Shown here one piece after another: positions 16,476 through 24,156 of a stretch of DNA of 64,000 bases. This DNA is from Actinokineospora fastidiosa. GTDB taxonomy: Bacteria; Actinomycetota; Actinomycetes; Mycobacteriales; Pseudonocardiaceae. The translations under genes were made by a program, and so were the position numbers. Each line of letters starts with the position of its first letter. Position 1 is the first letter of the stretch. The notes below the pieces were generated by a model, which saw only the letters and a program-made list of their open reading frames with translations, made no database searches and was not told where the DNA came from. The DNA lies in contig NZ_BMRB01000004.1 in the NCBI RefSeq assembly GCF_014648415.1, positions 310,001-374,000 of the forward strand. The letters are read 5' to 3'.

Positions 16476-19400
16476 CAAGCACCAACTCTCCGTCGACGGT
16501 CACCGCGCCCGCGTCATCCAGTTCCTCGATCGCCTGGTAGAGGGCGGCCGACACCGCCGGACCACGTCGTCCCCACCCGAACAGCCTGGCCACCCGCTCG
16601 GTCAGCTCGTCACGGTCGATGGCGTGGCAGTCGCGGACGAGGTTGACGACGGCGAGCTTGAGTTCGTCCATCGGCACGTACTTCACGTCGCGCTTCGTGT
16701 CCGGGTCGTCCGTGGGAACGCGGACCGCGGTGACCGGCGCGGAGCGCGGCCGGAGGAAGCCGTCGCCGTCCCGGTCGATCCTGGCGCGCAGGTCGCGGAC
16801 GGCGGACTCGAACGCCGCCTTGATCCGGGGCCCCGAGCGATCGCCGCCCCATGCTTTGCGGATCGTGGTCAACGCCCGGTCCTGGTGGATCGGCCCCTCC
16901 GCGCGCACGGTCTCCTCAATCAGTTTCCGCAGGTGTGGGCGCGCGGCGGGACTGTGCATCTCGTCGTAGGGGATGAGCGACGAGCTCAACCTGGCGAGCC
17001 GGTAGGGCTCGGTCCAGGCGGGCGGTGCCTCCAGGTCGACGATGTGCTGGTCGACCAGCACATCGTCGACGGGTGCCACGTCCCTGACTGCGCTCGGCCT
17101 GCCCGAGATCGCTGCATCGATGGCCTGACGCAGCCTGGCCTCTTGCTCTGCCCGGTTGCGGTACCAGGACGGACCCCAGATGCGGTGGATCGTCCAGCCG
17201 AGTCCCTCCAGGACCTGCTGACGCAGCCGATCGCGATCCCGGGCCACCTTGGACGAGTGGTACATCGCGCCGTCGCACTCTACGCCGAGGACGAACCGAC
17301 CCGGCTTCTCCGGGTGCCTGATTCCGATGTCGACCCGGTAGCCAGCCACGCCCACCTGCGGCACCGCGTCGAATCCCCAGCCGTGCAGCGTGCGGACCAC
17401 CTCCGCCTCGAACGGGCTCTCCACGTCGCCTGACGATTCGTCGTCGGCGAGCGCGAGTGCGGCGATCCCCCGGTCGGCGAAGTCCAGGTAGCGGGGGAGG
17501 TGCTTCATGGCCCCGGCCTTGGCGGTACCGGGGAAGTCCTCGGCGCGCACCGAGGTCACGATCTCGACTCGCCGCTTCGCGCGGGTGATAGCCACGTTGA
17601 GCCTGCGCTCGCTGCCCTGGCGGTTGAGGTGGGCCACCTGCATCGAGAACTTGCCGCTCTCGTCCTTGCCGTAGCCGACGCTGAAGATGATGATGTCGCG
17701 TTCGTCGCCCTGCACGTTCTCCAGGTTCTTGACGAAGAAGCCGTCCAGCCGGTCGTCGGTGCGCAGGCCCGCGAGTTCGGGGTACCGCTGGGCCTGGTGT
17801 TCCACCTCGCGCTCGATGGCGTCCTGCTGCGCGCCGGAGAACGTCACGACGCCGATGGTCAGGTCCGGGTGGTGACGCCGGTGGTAGAGCACTCGCTCGA
17901 CGACCGTCCGCGCCTCGATCGGGTTGTCCCGGGCCCCGCCCCGCCGGTACACGCCGTCGACCTTGATCAGTTCGATGCCGATGTCGTCGGCCTTGTGCGT
18001 CGCTCCCGGGAAGGTCGCCAGCTTGCCGCCGTAGAACCGGTAGTTGGAGTAGGTGATCAGGTCCTCGTGCTGGCTGCGGTAATGCCAGGACAGCGGCAGC
18101 GACTCCAGCGCCCCCGCGCCCTTGCAGAGGTCCAGCACCGACTCGAACTCGTGGACCTCGTCCTCGTCGTCGTACGTGTCGTCGTCGGACTGCCCGCCGC
18201 CGAAGAACCGCGTCGGCGGGAGCTGCATCTTGTCGCCCGCCACGATCAGCTGATCCCCGCGGTAGACGCAGTTGATGGCGTCGGCGGGCAGGACCTGGGA
18301 CGCCTCGTCGAAGATCACCACGTCGAACCGCAGTGTCGGCGGCAGGAACTGCGACACCGACAGCGGGCTCATCATGAAGCAGGGCTTGAGCCGCTGCGCG
18401 GTCTCGCCCGCCTCGGTCAGCAGGGTTCGGATCGGCTTGTGCTTGCGGGAGATCTCGGCCTGCCGCTTGATAACCCCCGCCTGCCCGGCCATACTGGATG
18501 GCCGCCGCTGCGCGCAGGCGTTGATGACCCGCGCCGCCGCCAACGCCACCTGTTGGGTGTCCAGCTTGCGGAACTCGTCCACCAGGGCGTCGCGCTCGAC
18601 CGAGCGCAGCGGTCCAAGCCGGTTGCGGTCGGTCTCGAACACCGCGTCGGCCCAGGCTTCCAAGACCGCGCGCTCGACGATCGCCCGCACGTCCGACTGG
18701 GGCACCCGCTGCTCGCGGCAGAACGTGACCACCGGCTCCAGCCCGAGGTGCTCGAGCTCCGACTTCGCCGAGGCGTAGGACGCCCACGTCTCGATGTCGC
18801 CGACCGAGTCGCGCAACTCCTCCAGGAGCGCCTCCGCCACATCGAAGTCCGAGTCGCGCAGTTCGGCCCGGACCTCCTCCGCGCGCTGCCCGTCGAACTG
18901 CCCGATGACCCGCTTGCTCGTCTTGGCCCACGCCGCGTGCCACGCTTCAAGTTCGGCCGAGGTGGCTGTGCAGGTCAGCAGCGCCTCCGCGATGGGCATG
19001 CGCACCGGTCCGCCGAGCGCCCGGCGCACGTTCTCGGCCCAGTCGAGCGCGCCCGCGACCGCCACCCAGTCGGTCTCGACGCCGCGATAGTGACTGCCCA
19101 GCAGTTCCTGGTCAGCGGGCATCGTGGCGGCGACCAGTTCCCGCTTCTCGTTGACGATGCCTGCCCGTGTCAGCGCCGACCGGGTCGACTCGATCGTCAG
19201 CGCCCTGCCCGTCAGCGTCGACAGCCTGGTCATGGTGTCGACCACCACCTGGAGCGGCGCCACGGCATCGGCGGCCCACGCACGAAGCCGGGCGAGGGGC
19301 ACGGTGTGCAGCCGCTCCGGGTCGATTCCCAGGACCTGCCCCGCCGAGCGCAGCCAGGAGTCGACGCCCGCGCGCACGTTCTCGGCGAGGAAGTGGATCG

Positions 19401-22008
19401 CGGGATCGGGGGCTCCACCACGGGCGAGCTGGTCGGTGAAGGAGTCGCCGATGCGCTCGTCCCTGGCCAGGTGGATCGCTCTCCTGGCCACGCTGATCGC
19501 CTGGTGGATCTTGGCGAAGTCGGCCTCGGCCCGGCTGTAGTAGTGGTCGCCCAGTAGGTCGGCGTGGCGGGACTCGGCCGCCGACAGCTGGTTGGCCCGC
19601 TCCTGCCATGCGACGCCCTCGGGCAGTCGCTCCAGCACCTGCCGGTCGACCCGCCCGGTCACCGTGCAGGCCGCGAGTGCCTTCTTGTCATCGCGGTAGG
19701 CGCGGCGCAGCTTGCCGAAACCGCGGTGCACCTCGGCGAACCGCCGCTGGAGGGCGAAGAGGTCGAGGTTCAGCGCGTCGTCGGTGAAGACCGAGCGCAG
19801 CGCCTGGTGGCGGGCGCGGAAGTCGCTGACGAGCCCGCTCAGCACCCCGAGGGCCTCGTCGAGCGCGGTTTGCGCGGTTCGGTCGAACCATCCCGGCTCC
19901 GGCCGCGCGGGTGCGGTGACCAGCGCGCCCAGTTCGGCGAGCTCCACGGCGCGCTGCGGTGTGATGTCCGCCGTGGCGAGTCCGAACGACGACGCGATCT
20001 TAGCGGCGTCGGCCTCGATCTGGTCGAGCGTCGTCGTGCTTTCGACCAGGAACGCCCGCTGGGTCGCGACGAGTTCGGCCGTCGCGGTGTCCTCCGGTCG
20101 CCAGGCCAGTGCGGCCCGGACGGGAGCACTGGCGGTGTGCAGAGCCGCCTCGGCGTCGGCGAACGGCCCCAGGAGGGCGGGCTCGACGAACTCCGCGGCG
20201 TCGCCGACGATCTCGCGCAACTCGACGAGTGCCAGGTCGTAGACCGCGGTTGCCTGGTGCAGCGTGCCGACGCGCGCCTGCACGTCGTTCAGGGTGGCCG
20301 AGGTCAGCCACCGCGCCGGGATGGGCTGACGGTCGTCGAGCAGTGCCAGCAGCGGCAGCAGGCGGTCGACGTCGGCGGGCCGCTCGTACCAGCCGAGTCC
20401 GAGCTGGTCCTGTAGCAGGTCGATGTGCGTGCGCAGGGCGTCCAGCGCGCCCGCCGCCCGGTCGAGGTCGGCCTCGACCTCGTGCCGACGCGACGCGGAC
20501 AGGGACGTGTTCTGGAGATCCCGCCACAGGAAGGCGTCGCCCCGCTCCACCGGCGCCCAGGCCCGGCCCAGTTGCTCGGCGGTGTCGCGGATGTGGGTGA
20601 GCGTCTCCGGCGTGAGGTCCAGGCCGAACGTGCTGGGCACCGGGGCCTGCGGAAGCGCGTGCAGCGCGGTGATCTCGCCGAGGACCTGGTGCAGCGACCG
20701 GCCGAGGGGCTGGCGCACCTCGTTGAGGGCCAGCGCGTAGGTGGAGAGCGCCTTGCGCCGCTTGACCAGGTCGGCCTTCGCCGAGGGGGTGAACGTGACC
20801 GGCGCGTTCGGGCGCTTGGTCAGGGCGGTGCCCAGTTCGGCGGCGACCGCCTTGCGGGTGGCCTTGTGGCTGTGCAGTTGGAGGACGAAGTCGTCCAGCT
20901 TGGCCGCCTTGAGCCGGTTGTGGACGACGTCGAGCGCCGCGGCCTTCTCGCTGACGAACAACACCGTCTTGTCGGTGTGCAGCAGCTCGGCGATCATGTT
21001 GGTGATCGTCTGGCTCTTGCCGCTGCCGGGCGGTCCGTCCATGACGAAGCTGCGCCCGTCGCGGGCGGCGAGGATGCAGCGCCGCTGCGTCGCGTCGGCG
21101 TCGCGGACGTTGACCAGGTCTTCCGGCGGCGCGACCCGGTCGAGATCGTCCTCCGGGACGGGGTCGAACCCGAAGGCTCCCGCGCGGGGCGCGTCGGTGC
21201 CGAGCGCGAGCACCTCGATCAGCGGGTGGTTGATGATCTGGTCCGCGTTGTCGAGCAGGTCGCGGTGCATCGCCTCCTTCTGAAAGGAGAAGGTGGTGAG
21301 CACGGCTCGCCGGGTAACCCGCCAGCCCTCGTAGCCCCGGATGGCCAGCCGGAACGCGGCGAGCACGCCGTTGAGGTCGTGGTCGGCGAGGTCGTCGGCC
21401 GCGAGCTGGATGCCGAAGTCGGTCTCCAGCTTCACCAGGAGCGCGGGGTTGACGACGGTGTCGTCATCGGTGCGGACGAGCCGGAAGGGCTCGCGCAGGC
21501 TGGCCCGGGTCAGCGACACCGGGACCAGCAGGATCGGGCTGCTGACCGTGGCCGTGCCCTCGGCCTCGACCCAGTCCAGGGTCCCGAGTCCGAGGTAGAG
21601 CGTCCACAGGCCCCGGTCGACGAACTCCTGGTTGGACTTGCGCTCCAGCAGCCCGAGGGCCTTGGTGATCTCGGGGCCGTCCTTGCCCTTGACGACGATG
21701 TCGGTCGGCAGCGGCGGCGGGACGACGACCGGCTCGCCGCTCTCGTCCGGCCGAGGGGGCAGGTGGAAGGTGAAGAACCCGTTGGCCCGGTCGAGAGTGG
21801 CGTAGAGGTCGCCTGCCAGGGGCTGCTCGATCTCCAGGGACGCGGTCTTGGTGTGCTTGAAGTAGAGCAGCCGGTTGCGCCGGTCGACATTGATCAGCTG
21901 GTCGCGGTGGTCCTTCAACCAACGGTGTAGCCGGTCCGCCAGGTCCGGTGTCAAGCCGCCCCCGGTGCGTCCGGCGCGGCCCTGGTGTGATGCGTGATCG
22001 CCCTGCAC
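16450..22008 (-). CDS. DUF4011-helicase-Vsr defence protein (Hhe-like)
   Basis: A 1852-residue protein. I chose GTG 22008 because AGGAGAGG lies 9 bp upstream; a GTG at 22053 would add 15 poorly conserved-looking residues. Order of parts: DUF4011-type N-terminus (~15-200, with NRLLYFKHT), a superfamily 1 helicase split by a long coiled region (Walker A GPPGSGKSQT near 322; DEAS box VVIFDEASQVLP near 1228; later GDKMQLPPTRF and AITRAKRRVEI), a Vsr/DUF559-type nuclease domain (~1545-1620, VDIGI, VECDGAMYH, WGPSWY), and a DUF3320-type C-terminus (~1775-1850). This is the architecture reported as the single-gene antiphage system Hhe. Expected action is helicase-driven DNA cleavage. It is the first intact gene downstream of the McrBC operon, 0.9 kb away. 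Confidence 0.85.
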   Translation of the reverse strand: MQGDHASHQGRAGRTGGGLTPDLADRLHRWLKDHRDQLINVDRRNRLLYFKHTKTASLEIEQPLAGDLYATLDRANGFFTFHLPPRPDESGEPVVVPPPLPTDIVVKGKDGPEITKALGLLERKSNQEFVDRGLWTLYLGLGTLDWVEAEGTATVSSPILLVPVSLTRASLREPFRLVRTDDDTVVNPALLVKLETDFGIQLAADDLADHDLNGVLAAFRLAIRGYEGWRVTRRAVLTTFSFQKEAMHRDLLDNADQIINHPLIEVLALGTDAPRAGAFGFDPVPEDDLDRVAPPEDLVNVRDADATQRRCILAARDGRSFVMDGPPGSGKSQTITNMIAELLHTDKTVLFVSEKAAALDVVHNRLKAAKLDDFVLQLHSHKATRKAVAAELGTALTKRPNAPVTFTPSAKADLVKRRKALSTYALALNEVRQPLGRSLHQVLGEITALHALPQAPVPSTFGLDLTPETLTHIRDTAEQLGRAWAPVERGDAFLWRDLQNTSLSASRRHEVEADLDRAAGALDALRTHIDLLQDQLGLGWYERPADVDRLLPLLALLDDRQPIPARWLTSATLNDVQARVGTLHQATAVYDLALVELREIVGDAAEFVEPALLGPFADAEAALHTASAPVRAALAWRPEDTATAELVATQRAFLVESTTTLDQIEADAAKIASSFGLATADITPQRAVELAELGALVTAPARPEPGWFDRTAQTALDEALGVLSGLVSDFRARHQALRSVFTDDALNLDLFALQRRFAEVHRGFGKLRRAYRDDKKALAACTVTGRVDRQVLERLPEGVAWQERANQLSAAESRHADLLGDHYYSRAEADFAKIHQAISVARRAIHLARDERIGDSFTDQLARGGAPDPAIHFLAENVRAGVDSWLRSAGQVLGIDPERLHTVPLARLRAWAADAVAPLQVVVDTMTRLSTLTGRALTIESTRSALTRAGIVNEKRELVAATMPADQELLGSHYRGVETDWVAVAGALDWAENVRRALGGPVRMPIAEALLTCTATSAELEAWHAAWAKTSKRVIGQFDGQRAEEVRAELRDSDFDVAEALLEELRDSVGDIETWASYASAKSELEHLGLEPVVTFCREQRVPQSDVRAIVERAVLEAWADAVFETDRNRLGPLRSVERDALVDEFRKLDTQQVALAAARVINACAQRRPSSMAGQAGVIKRQAEISRKHKPIRTLLTEAGETAQRLKPCFMMSPLSVSQFLPPTLRFDVVIFDEASQVLPADAINCVYRGDQLIVAGDKMQLPPTRFFGGGQSDDDTYDDEDEVHEFESVLDLCKGAGALESLPLSWHYRSQHEDLITYSNYRFYGGKLATFPGATHKADDIGIELIKVDGVYRRGGARDNPIEARTVVERVLYHRRHHPDLTIGVVTFSGAQQDAIEREVEHQAQRYPELAGLRTDDRLDGFFVKNLENVQGDERDIIIFSVGYGKDESGKFSMQVAHLNRQGSERRLNVAITRAKRRVEIVTSVRAEDFPGTAKAGAMKHLPRYLDFADRGIAALALADDESSGDVESPFEAEVVRTLHGWGFDAVPQVGVAGYRVDIGIRHPEKPGRFVLGVECDGAMYHSSKVARDRDRLRQQVLEGLGWTIHRIWGPSWYRNRAEQEARLRQAIDAAISGRPSAVRDVAPVDDVLVDQHIVDLEAPPAWTEPYRLARLSSSLIPYDEMHSPAARPHLRKLIEETVRAEGPIHQDRALTTIRKAWGGDRSGPRIKAAFESAVRDLRARIDRDGDGFLRPRSAPVTAVRVPTDDPDTKRDVKYVPMDELKLAVVNLVRDCHAIDRDELTERVARLFGWGRRGPAVSAALYQAIEELDDAGAVTVDGELVLGEGSGPGH

Positions 22009-22099
22009 GTGATCGACCCTCTCCTGGTGGACCGTCCGGCCACTGGTGTCCACCTACCGACTTCGGGCGCGCTGTGTCGGGTGTTACCGAATTAGGGGA

Positions 22100-22405
22100 T
22101 TACAGCTTTGTGTCGGCTTCGCCCATGCGTCCACGGCGGCCGCGCGCAGGGAGTCGTCGACCGGCGTCGGTGGCTGGTTCGAGCAAGCGGCTGACGGTGT
22201 GGGCGGCCTCCGCGCAGGCGGCGGCGAAGCGAGTGGCGATCGCCCGGGTGAGCTGGTCGGTGGGGATCGCGGCGGGAAGGCGGCCGGGACGAACCCCAGC
22301 GCGCACTCCGGGCAGACGGGCGTGCCCTGGGGGCGGTCGATGTAGCAGGCTTGCGCGGGCATCTGGCACAGGGCGCGGGCGGTGTCCGGCGGGACGATAT
22401 GTGCG
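22100..22405 (-). pseudogene. Truncated, frameshifted gene fragment with Cys-rich motif
   Basis: On the minus strand a coding stretch (HIVPPDTARALCQMPAQACY, then TPVCPECALGFVPAA) breaks near 22275-22285 and continues one base out of frame as IPTDQLTRAIATRFAAACAE to a TAA at 22100. The CPEC pair plus the earlier Cys residues could be a metal site. No start or N-terminus is visible: the fragment stops where the oppositely oriented DUF5753 remnant begins. I read it as the broken 3' part of a gene whose family I cannot name. A sequencing error could explain the single frameshift but not the missing N-terminus. Confidence 0.5.
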
Positions 22406-22766
22406 TACGTTCTCCTTGATGAGGCTGCCATCCTGCGTGAAGTCGGCGGTATGGCTGTCACGCGCAAGTAGTTGGCGCACCTGCTCGCGGCAGCGGACCG
22501 GCCGAACAGCACAATTTAGGTGGTTCCGCTCGCTGCCGGTGCCTACGGCTCAGTGAGCGGCTCCTGGCGTGATCGTCGACGATCCGCAGGAGGGTGAGGC
22601 GCCGGGCGTGGTCCTTGAGTACCCGGCTGGCACTGCGTGGGGGGACAATACTGAGGAAGTGAAACGCTTCACCACCATTTTCGACGAGGTGACCAAGCTG
22701 GCCATGTCGTCAGCGAAGTCGACCGACTTGATCGCCAAACGCAGGAAGGTACTGGAGAGCTTATGA
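22406..22766 (+). pseudogene. Decayed XRE-DUF5753 regulator, C-terminal part
   Basis: Reading through the damage gives the DUF5753 pattern: VLLDEAAILREVGG from 22409, an in-frame TAG at 22469, LAHLLAAADRPNSTI, a second TAG at 22517 where Gln is expected, VVPLAAGAYGSVSGS, a +1 frameshift near 22565, then VIVDDPQEGEAPGVVLEYPA and FTTIFDEVTKLAMSSAKSTD to the stop at 22764-22766. The N-terminal helix-turn-helix half is absent. DUF5753 proteins are actinobacterial XRE regulators that normally precede a DUF397 gene, and the ATGA overlap with the following DUF397 remnant is preserved. Two stops plus a frameshift make this a clear pseudogene. The intact-looking 65-codon tail (22569-22766) is not a separate gene. 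Confidence 0.8.
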
Positions 22767-22941
22767 TCATCAGCAGGCGGCGCAAGAGCAGTTTCTCGGG
22801 CGGCGGGAACACGGGCTGAGTTGAACTCGCGTTGACGACCCGGGGCGGCGCCATCCGCGATAGCAAAACCCGCACGGCCCGGTCCTCGAGGTTCCCACCG
22901 AGGCGTGGTCGGACTTGCTCAAGTCAGCGAAGAATGCCTGA
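22763..22941 (+). pseudogene. Decayed DUF397 gene
   Basis: The start ATG overlaps the DUF5753 remnant's stop (ATGA). Translation gives RRRKSSFSGGGNTG, then a TGA at 22817 where the family has Cys (GNC-VEVA), then VELAL and IRDSK. A frameshift near 22875 moves the reading to HGPVLEVPTEAWSDLLKSAK and a TGA at 22939. KSSFSGG, VRDSK and the W-S/D-L end are hallmarks of DUF397, short proteins that work with DUF5753 regulators. With one stop and one frameshift it cannot be expressed intact. Its final TGA directly abuts the stop of the convergent mcrC gene (TGATCA). Confidence 0.82.
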
Positions 22942-24156
22942 TCATCCGGCCCACCGGTTACCGATGGTCGGTTCCATGTCCGCGTCCGCCGCGATGGCGT
23001 CGGTGAGTCGGTTGACGCTGTCCAGTAGCTGCGGGGGCGGCAGCGTGAGGTCGAGGGCGTGACAGTGGATCCGCACCCCGGCCGAGCCGATCCGGTGCAC
23101 CGCGGCCTCGGCCGCGCCCTTCGCGTAGACCAGGTGGCCGCGGGCCAGGCCCAGCGTCGTGCAGTAGGCGAGCAGTTGGTAGAGGTCGGCGTTGGGATAG
23201 CCCGACGGCGACTCGCGCTTGTACTTCGCGTCGAGCACGGCCGCGGGCCGACCGCCGGAGAACCAGACCAGGTCTGGCTTCATGCGCACCGTGCGCGCCT
23301 CATCCAAGTGGCAGGGGAACTGCGGCTCCGCCCGGCCGCCGTGGGCGGCGTGCAGGCGTTCGCCCATGGCGACCGTCACGAACGCCTCGAAGACCTTCGG
23401 CAGGTCGAACAGGAACCCGCTGGCCGGGACGTGCCCCAGGGCGTGTTCCGGCGAGGTCGCCCGCCAGACCACCTCGGCCAGCCGCAGGGCGGGCACATAC
23501 CGCTGGTTGAGCCTGCTCGGCCGCCACGCGGGCAGGCGACCGCCGCTGACCAGGGACGTCACCTCAGCCAGCCGCATCCGCAGCCCGCCGATCCGCCTGC
23601 GCGACTCGGCGTCGACCCGGGGAACGGTGAGCATCCGGGTGAGCGCGGCGAGCAGGATCCGGTTCTCCGGGATGTCGACGGTGAAATCGTCGTGGCGCAG
23701 CTCCATCGGGATCACCCGGCCGTGGTGGCGGCGGAGCTGGTCGGCCTCGCGCAGCCGCCCGCGCATAACGTAGGAGGTCTCCTCGACCGTCTTGTAGCCC
23801 TGGAGAAGCCCTTGCCGCAGCGCCCGCTCGGTCTGCCGCCACAACGCCTGCCCGATCGCTGGGATCAGCCCGTCGCGGGCGTCGAGGTGCACGGTGTCGT
23901 CGCGCCACGCGGTCGGGTCGGCGGCGTAGCCGACCAGGAACAGCAGCCGGTCGATCGGCAGCTTCGGCGTGATCCAGACGTCCAGGTCGCCCACCCGCGC
24001 CACCCCGACCTTGCCGGTGGCGGCCACCTCCCACAGGCCCGGCGTGAGGGCCGACGGCGTCGCCGTGACCACGCCCGACCGTGCCAGCGCCCGGCCCTGC
24101 GCGTCGGTCAGCGCGTGCTGGCTGCGGCCCAGTTCGCCGACCTCGATGTGGGTCAC
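22942..24156 (-). CDS. mcrC: McrC, nuclease subunit of a McrBC system
   Basis: A 403-residue protein starting at GTG 24156, overlapping the mcrB stop by 4 bp. The N-terminal half is the McrB-binding part (GLWEVAATGKVGVARVGDLD, ITPKLPIDRLLFLVGYA). The C-terminal half carries the PD-(D/E)xK nuclease core, visible as MKPDLVWFSGGRPAAVLDAK (Asp near 292, DAK near 304), followed by DLYQLLAYCTTLG. In known systems McrC docks on McrB hexamers and cuts DNA bearing modified bases once McrB has translocated. Catalytic residues look intact. It is the last gene of the five-gene operon that begins at 38282. Confidence 0.92.
   Translation of the reverse strand: MTHIEVGELGRSQHALTDAQGRALARSGVVTATPSALTPGLWEVAATGKVGVARVGDLDVWITPKLPIDRLLFLVGYAADPTAWRDDTVHLDARDGLIPAIGQALWRQTERALRQGLLQGYKTVEETSYVMRGRLREADQLRRHHGRVIPMELRHDDFTVDIPENRILLAALTRMLTVPRVDAESRRRIGGLRMRLAEVTSLVSGGRLPAWRPSRLNQRYVPALRLAEVVWRATSPEHALGHVPASGFLFDLPKVFEAFVTVAMGERLHAAHGGRAEPQFPCHLDEARTVRMKPDLVWFSGGRPAAVLDAKYKRESPSGYPNADLYQLLAYCTTLGLARGHLVYAKGAAEAAVHRIGSAGVRIHCHALDLTLPPPQLLDSVNRLTDAIAADADMEPTIGNRWAG

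Noticed and set aside
22406-22512. Apparent minus-strand N-terminus (MRQLLARDSHTADF)
   Set aside because: It is antisense to the DUF5753 remnant, whose plus-strand reading has clear family sequence.
22569-22766. A stand-alone 65-aa gene
   Set aside because: It is the in-frame tail of the DUF5753 pseudogene after the last frameshift, not an independent gene.
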